Below the pieces are notes generated by a model that saw only the letters and a list, made by a program, of their open reading frames with translations, was not told the origin of the DNA and ran no database searches. A program made the position numbers and the translations under genes. Shown here one piece after another: positions 1 through 12,452 of a stretch of 64,000 nt of DNA (position 1 is its first letter; every line of letters begins with the position of its first letter). This stretch comes from Allochromatium humboldtianum. Lineage in GTDB: Bacteria; Pseudomonadota; Gammaproteobacteria; Chromatiales; Chromatiaceae. The stretch is from positions 124,001-188,000 of the forward strand of contig NZ_JABZEO010000003.1 of NCBI RefSeq assembly GCF_013385175.1. Reading direction: 5' to 3'.

Positions 1-867
1 GACGAACTGCGCCGGGTTCTCGTCCCAGAGGATGATGTCGACCCGTTCGCCGTTGAGTTCGTTGGAGACGGCCTGCACGCGCGAACCGCGCATACCGACA
101 CAGGCGCCGACCGGATCGATGCGCGGGTCGCGGGTGCGTACCGCGATCTTGGCGCGCACGCCCGGATCGCGCGCGGCGCCCAGGATCTCGATCAGGCCCT
201 CGCCGACCTCGGGCACTTCGAGTTTGAAGAGTTCGATCAGGAGCTCGGGCGCGGTACGGCTGACGAAGAGCTGCGGCCCCTTCTGTTCGGAGCGCACGTC
301 ATAGAGATAGCCGCGCAGACGATCGCCCGGACGCACGGATTCGCGCGGGATGACGTGATCGCGCGGCACCAGCGCCTCGGCGTTGTTGCCCAGATCGAGC
401 AGGATGGTGCCACGTTCGGCCTTCTTGACGATGCCGGTGACGAGCTGACCCTGGCGCGAGGCGAAGGCGTCGACGATCTTGGCGCGCTCGGCGTCGCGCA
501 CCTTCTGCACGATGACCTGCTTGGCGGTCTGGGCGGCGATGCGGCCGAAGAGTTCGGACTCGATCTCCTCTTCCATGAAATCGCCGATGTTCAGATGCGG
601 CTCCAGGATGGCCGCCGCCGAGGCGGTGATCTGGCGCGACGGCGCCTCCAGCCGGTTGTCCTCGGGATCGGGGACGATCTCCCAGCGCCGGAAGGAGCGA
701 TAGTTGCCGGTCTTGCGATCGATGGACACGCGCACGTCGATTTCGCCGCCATGCTTCTTGCGGGTCGCCGAGGCGAGCGCCGCCTCGATCGCCTCGAAGA
801 TCACGCCTTCGGGGACGTCCTTCTCGTTGGAGACGGCTTCAACGACATTCAGGATCTCTTTGCTCAT
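1..867 (-). CDS. nusA: Transcription termination/antitermination factor NusA (C-terminus cut by the window edge)
   Basis: NusA binds RNA polymerase and nascent RNA and modulates pausing, termination and antitermination in the cytoplasm. The 289 codons present begin [16 protein letters not shown], the usual NusA start. They cover the N-terminal polymerase-binding domain (about residues 1-130), an S1 domain (about 133-200, with [20 protein letters not shown]) and the beginning of the KH region with its GMRG motif near residue 266. The rest of the KH region and any C-terminal repeats lie beyond the left edge. rimP lies 49 bases upstream on the same strand, giving the standard rimP-nusA(-infB) order. 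The pair is probably transcribed from the promoter near 1567-1595. Identification is firm; the truncation is a window artefact. Confidence 0.96.
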   Translation of the reverse strand, partial: MSKEILNVVEAVSNEKDVPEGVIFEAIEAALASATRKKHGGEIDVRVSIDRKTGNYRSFRRWEIVPDPEDNRLEAPSRQITASAAAILEPHLNIGDFMEEEIESELFGRIAAQTAKQVIVQKVRDAERAKIVDAFASRQGQLVTGIVKKAERGTILLDLGNNAEALVPRDHVIPRESVRPGDRLRGYLYDVRSEQKGPQLFVSRTAPELLIELFKLEVPEVGEGLIEILGAARDPGVRAKIAVRTRDPRIDPVGACVGMRGSRVQAVSNELNGERVDIILWDENPAQFV

Positions 868-916
868 TCCACCAATATCCAGCTTGAACCGCGGCCAGAG
901 TGAAAAACGACGGGTG

Positions 917-1393
917 TCAGTGCGAATCCGGGCGCGCCCGGAAGTCGGGGATCAGACGGGCCGAGTCGATGCTCGTCAGGGGGATCTCCCAGTCGCGCTC
1001 CTCGGCGCGCAGTGCGATGCCGCTCGGCGCCAGTCCCAGGAGGACGCCTTCCAGCTTGCGCCGTCCCTCGACCTTCTCGCTCAGACGCACGCGAACCCGG
1101 CTTCCGGCGAAGCGCTCGAAATGCTCGGGGAACACCAGGGGGCGATCCAGGCCGGGCGAGGAGACTTCCAGGTCGTACTGATCCGAGATCGGATCCTCGA
1201 CATCCAGTACGCCGCTCAACTGATGGCTGACCGCCGTGCAGTCGTCCAGGGTGATGCCGCGCTCGTGGTCGATGTAGACCCGCAGCGTCGCTCCGCCGCC
1301 CTTCTGGAAATACTCGACGCCAACCAGTTCGTAGCCCAAGGGCTCGACGACACGTCGTGCCAGGAGTGTGAGTTGGCTGTCGGCCGGTTGCAT
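917..1393 (-). CDS. rimP: Ribosome maturation factor RimP
   Basis: RimP assists maturation of the 30S ribosomal subunit. The 158-residue protein (E. coli has about 150) begins [20 protein letters not shown]. It contains the family's N-terminal alpha/beta domain with [13 protein letters not shown] near residues 75-87 and a C-terminal SH3-like barrel. The frame stays open upstream to 1519, but the ATG at 1393 matches the conserved N-terminus and the upstream part runs through two hairpins, so I place the start here. It lies immediately upstream of nusA. In E. coli the operon promoter is followed by a tRNA gene and terminators; here no tRNA is visible in the leader, but two terminator-like hairpins are. 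Confidence 0.95.
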   Translation of the reverse strand: MQPADSQLTLLARRVVEPLGYELVGVEYFQKGGGATLRVYIDHERGITLDDCTAVSHQLSGVLDVEDPISDQYDLEVSSPGLDRPLVFPEHFERFAGSRVRVRLSEKVEGRRKLEGVLLGLAPSGIALRAEERDWEIPLTSIDSARLIPDFRARPDSH

Positions 1394-1412
1394 ACTGTGC
1401 GCCCCGTAGAAA

Positions 1413-1435
1413 CAAAAATTGGGCCATAGGCCCAA
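1413..1435 (-). terminator. Terminator-like hairpin 2 in the rimP-nusA leader
   Basis: On the minus strand a 7-bp stem (TTGGGCC / GGCCCAA, loop TAT) is followed by TTTTTGTT. It ends about 20 bases before the rimP start codon, so it lies inside the leader and could act as an attenuator or a leaky terminator. Confidence 0.6.
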
Positions 1436-1493
1436 CTTCATAACCATGCCCAAGCGTCCGGACGGCTGATCGGCGCCGTTTTTCGCGAGCGAT

Positions 1494-1514
1494 AAAAAAA
1501 CCCCGTAACGGGGT
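1494..1514 (-). terminator. Terminator-like hairpin 1 in the rimP-nusA leader
   Basis: On the minus strand ACCCCG-TTA-CGGGGT forms a 6-bp GC-rich stem with a run of seven T (one of them in the stem) at its end, a good intrinsic terminator. It begins roughly 45 bases after the predicted start of transcription, so a short RNA of about 65 nt could be released here unless polymerase reads through to rimP and nusA. Confidence 0.65.
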
Positions 1515-1566
1515 CTCATGACGACGATTCTGTGTTACCGGATCCGCCTGTTCCTTAAGAAGCAGA

Positions 1567-1595
1567 ACTATACGCCCCAATTCAGGCGATTTCAA
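1567..1595 (-). promoter_or_regulatory. Sigma-70-type promoter for rimP-nusA
   Basis: On the minus strand TTGAAA (1595-1590) and TATAGT (1572-1567) are separated by exactly 17 bases. Both boxes differ from consensus by one base. Transcription should begin near 1560 and run through two terminator-like hairpins to rimP. Confidence 0.75.
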
Positions 1596-1724
1596 GGCGC
1601 ACATCGAGGAAACGGCACGTTCACCCAGGCTCGAAGCCGGGGATCGTGCCATGCCTCGATCGGCCGTTGCGGCCTGCCAACGTCACCGGGCGCCCAGGGC
1701 GGGCGCCACGGTGAAGCGGTCGAC

Positions 1725-2606
1725 TCAGCGCATCGGAGGACCATAGACGCCGGGCGCATAGCCCGGTGCATAACCGGGCGCGTAGCCTGGGGCATAACCC
1801 GGCTGGCCGTAAGGCATCGCCGGCATGGGCATGGCCTCACGCATCTGGCCCCAGTACTGGCGCATCCGCTCGTCGGCCTCGCGACGCATGGCTTCGTACT
1901 GAGCCATCATCTCGGCACGCTGCTGCTCACGCTGAGCGGCCCATTCGTTGGCCGGCATCCGCGCCATGGGGGCACGCTCGCTCGGAGCAGACATGGCGGG
2001 CGGCGGCGACATCGGCGCCGACTGGGCCGCCATCGGTGCCGGCGCCGAAGGTGCAGCGGCGACCGGGGCCGAAGACGGCGGCTCGACGGGTGCCGAAGAC
2101 GGCGGCTCGACGGGTGCCGAAACCGTAGGGGCCGCCGGCGCCGACGCGGGCTTCTCGGCTGGAGCCGGAGTCGGAGCTGGTGCGGACTCAGCCGGCGCCT
2201 TCAGAGCGGCAGAGGCATAGCTGACCGGCGGCTGTGACGCGGGCTTGGGCGCCTCAGCCGATTCCGCCGGCTTGTCGCTCGCCAGCGCGCGCGCGTAGGC
2301 CGCCGACTCGGTCTGGGCGACCGGCTTGGCTGGAGCTTCGGTCTTGGGCGCGGCGTCCGCCTGAGCCGTTTCGGTCGACTCGGCGGCGGACTCGTCCTTG
2401 TCGGAGAAGCCCGGCAGCGACGACAGCGAGACCGGGCTCAGCTTGGCGATCGAATCGAGCATGGACGCCGCCGTGGTGCCGCCGCCCTCGCGATCGACCG
2501 AACTGAGATAGACGTAGCCAAAGCCGATGACCGCCGCCCAGAGGATGAGCTTGGGAAACCAGCCGAGACCGGAACGAGCCGGTTTTTTTTCTTCAGAGTC
2601 AGACAT
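1725..2606 (-). CDS. Membrane-anchored Pro/Ala-rich protein with YAPG-repeat C-terminus, function unknown
   Basis: I do not recognise this 293-residue protein. A charged N-terminus is followed by one hydrophobic segment (about residues 16-35, containing PKLILWAAVIGFGYVYL), so it is probably a single-pass inner-membrane protein with its bulk in the periplasm. Residues 90-200 are Ala/Pro/Ser/Glu-rich with a duplicated PPSSAPVE unit. A Met/Gln/Arg/Glu-rich helical stretch follows (about 205-260). The C-terminus holds four tandem YAPG units, visible in DNA as degenerate 12-base repeats around 1745-1800. It stands alone between the rimP leader and the thioinosine phosphorylase gene. Low-complexity composition limits inference; a cell-envelope role is only a guess. 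Confidence 0.7.
   Translation of the reverse strand: MSDSEEKKPARSGLGWFPKLILWAAVIGFGYVYLSSVDREGGGTTAASMLDSIAKLSPVSLSSLPGFSDKDESAAESTETAQADAAPKTEAPAKPVAQTESAAYARALASDKPAESAEAPKPASQPPVSYASAALKAPAESAPAPTPAPAEKPASAPAAPTVSAPVEPPSSAPVEPPSSAPVAAAPSAPAPMAAQSAPMSPPPAMSAPSERAPMARMPANEWAAQREQQRAEMMAQYEAMRREADERMRQYWGQMREAMPMPAMPYGQPGYAPGYAPGYAPGYAPGVYGPPMR
1745..1800 (-). repeat. Tandem 12-base repeats encoding YAPG
   Basis: Four imperfect 12-base units, each coding Tyr-Ala-Pro-Gly, end the Pro/Ala-rich protein. Third-position differences (for example gcatag versus gcgtag on the plus strand) show that they have drifted and are not a recent slippage product. Confidence 0.75.
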
Positions 2607-2695
2607 TCTGCGTTACTCCCGCGAATAGGCGAATCATTGTGGATGTTCGATCAGTGATTGGACCAAATGTCCATCGAGTCCAGACCCTGAAGACC

Positions 2696-3466
<771 letters not shown>

Positions 3467-3505
3467 TTACCGGAGAGCGCGCTCGAAACCAAACGGCATC
3501 AAAGA

Positions 3506-4015
3506 TCAAAGGTTGTCGGACGGACGTGGAAAACGCGCGACGACCCAGGCCGGCAGTTTGGCTTGGTTGGCGTGATAGAGCGCGTCGGACTCGATCATGA
3601 CCAGCACCAGAAGCGTGACCATCATCGGCAGGATGCCGATGCCGATCACCAGCGCGATGGCGGCTTCCTTGATCATCAAGCCATTGGCGTAACCCAGCCA
3701 GCCCAGACCCGCCACGACCAGCAGCAGGCCGAGCATCGCCATGAAGATCCGGCTGCGGCGCGCGCATACTTGCCAGTGGCACATCACATACCAGGAATCG
3801 CGCCGCCGTGATTGGCGAGCGCGCTGGAGCGTATAGCCGAGGATGACGAAGGAAACGAGCGGCACGATCAACATGGCCCAGGGAGCACTGCCGAAGATCC
3901 CGCCGAGCGCCACCGCCATCAGGATATGGTTGCCGACCAGATTGGTAAGGAACAGCTCGTGCGGGATGTTGGCCTGTTTGATCTCGGTCGGGCTGACGTC
4001 GCATTGGATGGACAC
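3506..4015 (-). CDS. Four-helix integral membrane protein, function unknown
   Basis: I do not recognise this 169-residue protein. It has two hydrophobic hairpins, at about residues 25-62 (two helices) and 90-145 (two helices), joined by an Arg-rich loop with RARQSRRR and a Cys-containing stretch. This suggests four transmembrane helices. I place the start at a GTG at 4015 because AGGAG precedes it by about 7 bases; the frame is open further upstream but would run into moeB. The gene begins 10 bases after the moeB stop, so the two are very likely co-transcribed, and thioinosine phosphorylase follows 69 bases later. Nothing links it to molybdopterin chemistry beyond position. Confidence 0.75.
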   Translation of the reverse strand: MSIQCDVSPTEIKQANIPHELFLTNLVGNHILMAVALGGIFGSAPWAMLIVPLVSFVILGYTLQRARQSRRRDSWYVMCHWQVCARRSRIFMAMLGLLLVVAGLGWLGYANGLMIKEAAIALVIGIGILPMMVTLLVLVMIESDALYHANQAKLPAWVVARFPRPSDNL

Positions 4016-4025
4016 GGTCGGCTCC

Positions 4026-4796
4026 TCAGGAGGCAATGGAAGCACTGGTGTTGGCAGCTTCGGCACAGACTGGACAGGCGGGATCCGGGCGCAACCGGAC
4101 CTCACGCCATTCCATCCGCGCCGCATCGAGCAGGAGCAGCCGCCCGAACAGCGGCGCGCCGAGTCCGGTCAGGATCTTGATCGCCTCGGCGGCCTGGATG
4201 CTGCCGATGATCCCGACCAGCGGCGCCAGCACGCCGTTGGCGGTGCAGGTCTCGTCGATGGAGCCTTCGTCCGGATAGAGACAGCGGTAGCAGGGACCGC
4301 CCGGCTGGCCGCTGAAGGCCGTCACCTGCCCTTCCAGCCGGATGGCTGCACCCGAAACCAGCGGGACGTGCGCGGTTTGGCAGGCGGCGTTGACGGCGAA
4401 GCGGGTGGCGAAGTTGTCGCTGCATTCGACGACCAGATCCACCTTGGCGACCTGCTCAGCCAGGTTTTCAGGTGTGAGTGAAGTTTCGACCGTGACGAGT
4501 TCGACGCCCGGATTGAGCGCCCGAAGCGTCTGACGGGCCGATTCGGTCTTGGTCAGACCGATACGATCCGTGGTGTGCAGGATCTGGCGTTGCAGATTGG
4601 ACAAGTCGACGCGGTCGAAATCGGCCAGGAGTAGCCGCCCGACTCCGGCCGCCGCCAGATAGAGCGCCACTGGCGAGCCGAGTCCGCCGAGTCCGACCAC
4701 GAGCACGCTGGACTCGCGCAGACGTTCCTGACCTTCGATGCCGAACTGGGGCAGCAGGATCTGGCGGCTGTAGCGCAGCAGGTCGTCGTCGGTCAT
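4026..4796 (-). CDS. moeB: Molybdopterin-synthase adenylyltransferase MoeB (ThiF/HesA/MoeB family)
   Basis: E1-like enzyme that adenylates the C-terminal Gly-Gly of a small sulfur carrier (MoaD, or ThiS in ThiF paralogues) for later sulfur transfer. The 256 residues begin MTDDDLLRYSRQILLPQFG. They carry the nucleotide loop GLGGLGSP near residue 36, DFDRVDLSNLQRQ, the conserved catalytic-loop Cys in ETCTANGVL, and two CxxC pairs (CYRC and CPVC) that bind structural zinc. Upstream ATGs at 4802 and 4829 exist, but 4796 matches the family N-terminus. It is divergent from argH. MoeB and ThiF cannot be told apart with certainty here, and no moaD or thiS is in view. Confidence 0.88.
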   Translation of the reverse strand: MTDDDLLRYSRQILLPQFGIEGQERLRESSVLVVGLGGLGSPVALYLAAAGVGRLLLADFDRVDLSNLQRQILHTTDRIGLTKTESARQTLRALNPGVELVTVETSLTPENLAEQVAKVDLVVECSDNFATRFAVNAACQTAHVPLVSGAAIRLEGQVTAFSGQPGGPCYRCLYPDEGSIDETCTANGVLAPLVGIIGSIQAAEAIKILTGLGAPLFGRLLLLDAARMEWREVRLRPDPACPVCAEAANTSASIAS

Positions 4797-4830
4797 GGGC
4801 ATAGGCTCGATGCGAAACATGGCACGCATG

Positions 4831-4859
4831 TTAGGACGCAGCCGGCCTCAGTGTAAAAT
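4831..4859 (+). promoter_or_regulatory. Possible promoter of argH
   Basis: TAAAAT (4854-4859) lies 17 bases after a weak TTAGGA box and about 30 bases before the argH ATG. The -10 box is good and the -35 poor. Confidence 0.35.
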
Positions 4860-4888
4860 CATTCCCTTTTCAGCCGTTGGACCCCTTC

Positions 4889-6295
4889 ATGTCAGACTCG
4901 AACTCATCCGCCAAACCCTGGGCCGGACGCTTCAATGCCCCGACCGACGCCTTCGTCGAAGCCTTCACCGCCTCGGTCGACTTCGACCGCCGGCTCTATC
5001 GCTACGACATCCAGGGCTCGATCGCCCATGCCTCCATGCTCGCGCGTCAGGGCATCCTGACCGAAGCCGAGCGCGACGCCATCGTCACTGGGCTGGAGCG
5101 GGTGCGCGCGCGCATCGACGCCGGCGAGTTCGTCTGGTCGATCCCGCTCGAAGACGTGCACATGAACGTCGAATCGGCGCTGACCGCCGACATCGGCGAC
5201 GCGGGCAAGAAGCTCCACACCGGGCGCTCGCGCAACGATCAGGTCGCCACCGACGTGCGTCTGTGGCTGCGCGACGAGATCGACACCATCCGCGCCGAGA
5301 TCGTCCGTCTGCAAACCGCGCTCCTGGATCTGGCCGAGCGCGAGGCCGACACCATCCTGCCCGGCTTCACCCATCTCCAGGTCGCCCAGCCGATCACCTT
5401 CGGTCATCACATGCTGGCCTGGTTCGAGATGCTGGAGCGCGATCGCGAACGTCTGGCCGACTGCCGGCGCCGGATGAATGTCCTGCCGCTGGGCGCCGCC
5501 GCGCTCGCCGGGACCACCTACCCCATCGACCGTCACTACACGGCCGAGCTGCTCGGCTTCGACCGCCCGGCCGAGAACTCGCTCGACGCCGTCTCGGATC
5601 GCGACTTTGCCATCGAGTTCACGGCGGACGCGGCCATCCTGATGATGCATCTGTCGCGGTTCTCGGAAGAGCTGATCCTGTGGTCCTCGGCGCAGTTCGG
5701 CTTCGTCGAACTCTCGGACAGCTTCTGCACCGGCTCCTCGATCATGCCGCAGAAGAAGAACCCCGACGTGCCCGAGCTGGTGCGCGGCAAGAGCGGACGC
5801 ATCTTCGGCCATCTGATGGGGCTGCTGACACTGATGAAGTCCCAGCCGCTGGCCTACAACAAGGACAACCAGGAAGACAAGGAGCCGCTGTTCGACACCG
5901 TCGACAACCTCAAGGGATCGCTCAAGGTCTATGCCGACATGATGGCGCATGTCACCTGCAACCGTGACCGGATGCGCGCGGCGGCCAAACAGGGCTTCAG
6001 CACCGCGACCGATCTGGCCGATTATCTGGTGCGCCGGGGCATCCCCTTCCGCGACGCCCATGAGATCGTCGGCAAGGCAGTCGCACTCGGCGTGCGCGAG
6101 GGGCGCGATCTGGCCGAGCTGACGCTCGACGAACTGCGCCAGTTCTCGGATGCCATCGGCGAGGACGTCTTCGCTGTGCTGACGCTCGAAGGCTCGGTCG
6201 CCGCCCGCGATCACATCGGCGGCACCGCACCGGCCCAGGTGCGCGCCGCCATCGAACGCGGACGCCGGCGGCTGAACGGCGCCGGTGAGTCCTGA
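4889..6295 (+). CDS. argH: Argininosuccinate lyase
   Basis: Last step of arginine synthesis: cleavage of argininosuccinate to arginine and fumarate in the cytoplasm. The 468-residue protein shows the fumarase/ASL superfamily features in order: PWAGRF at the N-terminus, the helix with [18 protein letters not shown], the HLQVAQP region with the catalytic His, and the signature [11 protein letters not shown] near residue 286 with the catalytic Ser. I start at the ATG at 4889; the reading frame could begin 12 bases earlier at a TTG. It is divergent from moeB and followed by prfC. Length and motifs are complete. Confidence 0.97.
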   Translation: MSDSNSSAKPWAGRFNAPTDAFVEAFTASVDFDRRLYRYDIQGSIAHASMLARQGILTEAERDAIVTGLERVRARIDAGEFVWSIPLEDVHMNVESALTADIGDAGKKLHTGRSRNDQVATDVRLWLRDEIDTIRAEIVRLQTALLDLAEREADTILPGFTHLQVAQPITFGHHMLAWFEMLERDRERLADCRRRMNVLPLGAAALAGTTYPIDRHYTAELLGFDRPAENSLDAVSDRDFAIEFTADAAILMMHLSRFSEELILWSSAQFGFVELSDSFCTGSSIMPQKKNPDVPELVRGKSGRIFGHLMGLLTLMKSQPLAYNKDNQEDKEPLFDTVDNLKGSLKVYADMMAHVTCNRDRMRAAAKQGFSTATDLADYLVRRGIPFRDAHEIVGKAVALGVREGRDLAELTLDELRQFSDAIGEDVFAVLTLEGSVAARDHIGGTAPAQVRAAIERGRRRLNGAGES

Positions 6296-6306
6296 GCGCA
6301 AACCGC

Positions 6307-6312
6307 TATAAT
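6307..6312 (+). promoter_or_regulatory. Consensus -10 box before prfC
   Basis: A perfect TATAAT sits between argH and prfC, about 46 bases before the prfC ATG. No convincing -35 is seen at 16-18 bases, so this is a candidate only. Confidence 0.35.
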
Positions 6313-6357
6313 CGATCGTCTTTCAGCGCGCCATCCATCCGAATCGATCCCGATATC

Positions 6358-7938
<1,581 letters not shown>

Positions 7939-7970
7939 ATCAAGCGTTCAAACCGTAGGAGAGTCAGAAT

Positions 7971-8210
7971 TTGGAAACCGAAGCTGTCGCACAACTCATT
8001 CGCGCGGGCTTGCCTGGAGCCGAGGTCCAGGTCACGGGAGATGGCGAGCATTTCGAGGCCGTCGTCGTCAGTGACGCCTTCGAAGGGCTGTCGCTCATCA
8101 AGCGTGAGCGTCTCGTCATGGAGACGGTCAGGGAGCAGGTCGCCAGCGGCGAGCTGCACGCGCTCTCCATCAAGGCCCGCACGCCGGCTCAGCAGGCCGC
8201 GCAAGGCTGA
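7971..8210 (+). CDS. BolA/IbaG-family protein
   Basis: Small BolA-fold protein; relatives partner with monothiol glutaredoxins in iron-sulfur handling or stress responses. The 79 residues begin METEAVAQLIRAGLPGAEVQV and include GDGEHFEAVVVSDAFEGLSLIKRERLVMETV, where the family's conserved GxxFEGxxxVxRHR-like region stands. The His/Arg signature is reduced, as in IbaG rather than BolA. The start is a TTG at 7971, supported by AGGAGAG about 8 bases before it. No ATG lies upstream in frame before the prfC stop. In other gammaproteobacteria ibaG sits next to murA; that context is absent here. Confidence 0.88.
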   Translation: METEAVAQLIRAGLPGAEVQVTGDGEHFEAVVVSDAFEGLSLIKRERLVMETVREQVASGELHALSIKARTPAQQAAQG

Positions 8211-8302
8211 ACCGCTTGTCGGACCCCGCTCAGGTGCCATACTGAAGGCAGGCGGAGCCGGGCGGCGTCCGTCCCATCCAAGCCATTGCAGGAGGGAGTG
8301 CC

Positions 8303-8533
8303 ATGTTTCTCAAACATCGCGCGACCGGCAAGCTGGTCGAGGTTCTGAGTCAGCGGGATCTGCTCAATCCCATGCACGCGGTCGTCATCGGCCGCTATCA
8401 CGCGGGCGAGGAGTTGCAGGATCCGGAGCGGTTCGAGAAAGCCGATCTGGCCTTCACTTCAGATGAAGCCCTGCCACGCTGCTGGACCGACGTGCACTAT
8501 CGCGACGAATCGGCCCATCATGCTTATCGTTAG
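8303..8533 (+). CDS. Small conserved-looking soluble protein, function unknown
   Basis: A 76-residue acidic and histidine-containing protein beginning MFLKHRATGKLVEVLSQRDL. I do not recognise the family. It has no signal peptide, membrane segment or cysteine pair apart from one Cys in PRCWTD near the C-terminus. A strong AGGAGGG lies about 6 bases before the ATG and a factor-independent terminator follows, so it is very likely a real gene. It stands 92 bases after the BolA-family gene and faces ftsH tail to tail. Confidence 0.75.
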   Translation: MFLKHRATGKLVEVLSQRDLLNPMHAVVIGRYHAGEELQDPERFEKADLAFTSDEALPRCWTDVHYRDESAHHAYR

Positions 8534-8575
8534 CCGTCGCTGACGGTTCGCCCGTCGCCCTGAAAGAGAGAACTA

Positions 8576-8601
8576 AAAAGCCCCGCCGAAGCGGGGCTTT
8601 C
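8576..8601. terminator. Bidirectional intrinsic terminator between the small unknown gene and ftsH
   Basis: AAAAGCCCCGC / GCGGGGCTTTC with a CGAA loop forms a perfect GC stem flanked by A and T runs. It is usable by both convergent genes. Confidence 0.85.
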
Positions 8602-8644
8602 GTGTTTGGGCGACCCCAAAGCCGCCCGATGAGGCGCGGGACGC

Positions 8645-10564
<1,920 letters not shown>

Positions 10565-10821
10565 GGTTCGGAGCTGTCCTCGTTGACCGGATCTGGAGTC
10601 GGGGCGCGGTGTCTGGACCTCGCCTGTCTTGACGGGTTAGATCGGGTCTGGGGCTGTAAATCCAATGGGGGTGGTTCGCGATGACTCCCTGTCGACCGGA
10701 GCTTATCAGGGTTTGGACGCGGATTGGAGTTCGGAAACTGTGATGGGTTCCGTGTTTCGGGTTGCCGCCCGTCTGTCGGCTCGCTAAGCTGGCGCCGAAT
10801 GCCTCAGCGACGGGTTTGTCC

Positions 10822-11904
10822 ATGCCACTCGGCCCCATCATGCTCGATCTCGCGGGAACGGCGCTCACAGCCGAAGACCGCGAACTGCTGCGCCATCCGG
10901 CCGTCGGTGGCGTCATCCTCTTTGCGCGCAACTACGAATCGCCCGAGCAGCTCGCGGCGCTGACGGCGGCCATCCATGCGGTGCGCGAACCGGCGCTGCT
11001 GATCGGCGTCGACCAGGAAGGCGGACGGGTGCAGCGTTTCCGCGACGGTTTCACACGCCTTCCGCCCGCTGGTCACCTGGGCCGGCTCCATCGCGAACGC
11101 CCGGCCCATGCCCGCGCCGTCTGCGAGTCCATCGCCTGGCTGATGGCGGCCGAATTGCGCGCTGTGGGCGTGGATTTCAGCTTCGCGCCGGTGCTGGATC
11201 TGGACCGGGGCGTCAGCCGGGTGATCGGTGATCGCGGTTTCAGCCCCGACCCGCAGGCGGTCGGCGAACTGGCGTCGAGCTGGATGCGCGGTGCGCGTCA
11301 GGCCGGCATGGCCAGCGTCGGCAAGCATTTTCCGGGGCATGGCGGGGTCGAGGCCGATTCGCACACCGAGCTGCCGCGCGACGAACGCCCCTTCGTCGAT
11401 CTGGATCTGGAGGATCTGGCGCCCTTCCGCCGTCTCATCGACCAGGGACTGGAGGCCATGATGCCGGCGCATGTGATCTATCCGCGCATCGATCCGCGCC
11501 CGGCGGGGTTCTCGCCGGTCTGGTTGCGCCAGATCCTGCGCCAGCAGCTCGGATTCCAGGGCGTCATCTTCAGCGATGACCTCAACATGGAGGCGGCCGG
11601 TGCGGGCGGCGATCATGTCGAGCGCGCGCAGGCAGCGGTGGCGGCCGGTTGCGATATGCTCCTGATCTGCAACAATCGCCCGGCGGCGGTGACCATTCTC
11701 GCGGCATTCAAAGACCATCGCGACCCGGCGACCAGTCTGCGGCTGTTGCGGATGCATGGTCGCAAACCGCTCGATCGCGTCCGCCTGCACGAAAGCCCTG
11801 AATGGCATCGCGCCCTGCGCCAGATCGCCGAACTCGAATCCCATGACTCGCTCGAGCTGCCGCTCGACGACCCCACGACTCCGGAGCCAAGAACGAAACC
11901 ATGA
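10822..11904 (+). CDS. nagZ: Beta-N-acetylhexosaminidase NagZ (GH3)
   Basis: Cytoplasmic GH3 enzyme that removes N-acetylglucosamine from anhydro-muropeptides during cell-wall recycling. The 360 residues begin MPLGPIMLDLAGTALT. They contain GVDQEGGRVQR, the catalytic-loop signature KHFPGHGGVEADSHTELP (His/Asp pair) and FSDDLNMEAA, whose first Asp is the expected nucleophile. The frame is open upstream to 10762, but the conserved N-terminus fits the ATG at 10822. It overlaps hpt by 4 bases (ATGA), implying translational coupling. It is somewhat longer than E. coli NagZ (341), with an extra charged C-terminal tail. Confidence 0.95.
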   Translation: MPLGPIMLDLAGTALTAEDRELLRHPAVGGVILFARNYESPEQLAALTAAIHAVREPALLIGVDQEGGRVQRFRDGFTRLPPAGHLGRLHRERPAHARAVCESIAWLMAAELRAVGVDFSFAPVLDLDRGVSRVIGDRGFSPDPQAVGELASSWMRGARQAGMASVGKHFPGHGGVEADSHTELPRDERPFVDLDLEDLAPFRRLIDQGLEAMMPAHVIYPRIDPRPAGFSPVWLRQILRQQLGFQGVIFSDDLNMEAAGAGGDHVERAQAAVAAGCDMLLICNNRPAAVTILAAFKDHRDPATSLRLLRMHGRKPLDRVRLHESPEWHRALRQIAELESHDSLELPLDDPTTPEPRTKP

Positions 11905-12452
11905 AGCTCGACCCACAGACTTACGCCGCCGTTGCCAGCCGCGCCGAATGCCTGGCCACGGCCGAGGAGATGGAGGCCGCGCTCGATCGCATGGCGGCCG
12001 ATCTGACCGCGCGTCTGGCGGACAAGGATCCGCTGGTGCTCTGCGTCATGACCGGCGCGGCCGTCGTCACCGGGCGGCTGCTGCCCCGGCTCGATTTCCA
12101 GCTCCGGCTCGACTACATCCACGCCAGTCGTTATCAGGGCGCCACGCGCGGCGGCGAGATCGGCTGGCGACATCGTCCGTCCGAGGCCATTCGCGGCGAG
12201 CATGTGCTGATACTCGACGACATCCTCGACGAGGGCATCACCCTGGAGCACATCGTGCGGGCGTGCCGGGAGGATGGTGCGGCGAGCGTGACCTCGGCGG
12301 TGCTGGTCGAGAAGGAGCGCGATCATGCCTGCGAGGCCGATGTGGTCGGCATCCGGGTGCCGGATCGCTATCTCTATGGATATGGGCTCGACTACAAGAA
12401 TTATTTCCGCAACGCTCCCGGCATCTATGCCGTGGCCGACGAGGATTTCTGA
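11901..12452 (+). CDS. hpt: Hypoxanthine-guanine phosphoribosyltransferase
   Basis: Purine salvage: transfers phosphoribose from PRPP to hypoxanthine or guanine. The 183-residue protein has the PRPP-binding motif HVLILDDILDEGITL (about residues 101-115), a conserved VCVMTGAAVVTG-type loop (LCVMTGAAVV at about 46-55) and the C-terminal YGYGLDYKNYFRN base-recognition segment. Its start overlaps the nagZ stop. It could use hypoxanthine released by the thioinosine phosphorylase at 2696-3436. Its TGA stop abuts the stop codon of the convergent ubiA with no base between. Confidence 0.93.
   Translation: MKLDPQTYAAVASRAECLATAEEMEAALDRMAADLTARLADKDPLVLCVMTGAAVVTGRLLPRLDFQLRLDYIHASRYQGATRGGEIGWRHRPSEAIRGEHVLILDDILDEGITLEHIVRACREDGAASVTSAVLVEKERDHACEADVVGIRVPDRYLYGYGLDYKNYFRNAPGIYAVADEDF

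Noticed and set aside
1394-1519. In-frame N-terminal extension of rimP
   Set aside because: The frame passes through two terminator-like hairpins and does not resemble the RimP N-terminus.
1745-1800. Short tandem repeats read as a CRISPR array
   Set aside because: Unit length is 12 bases without spacers, and the repeats are in frame, coding YAPG.
10565-10821. Heat-shock (sigma-32) promoter of ftsH
   Set aside because: A CCCCCATTG resembles the -10 element, but no CTTGAA-like -35 is found at the right distance.
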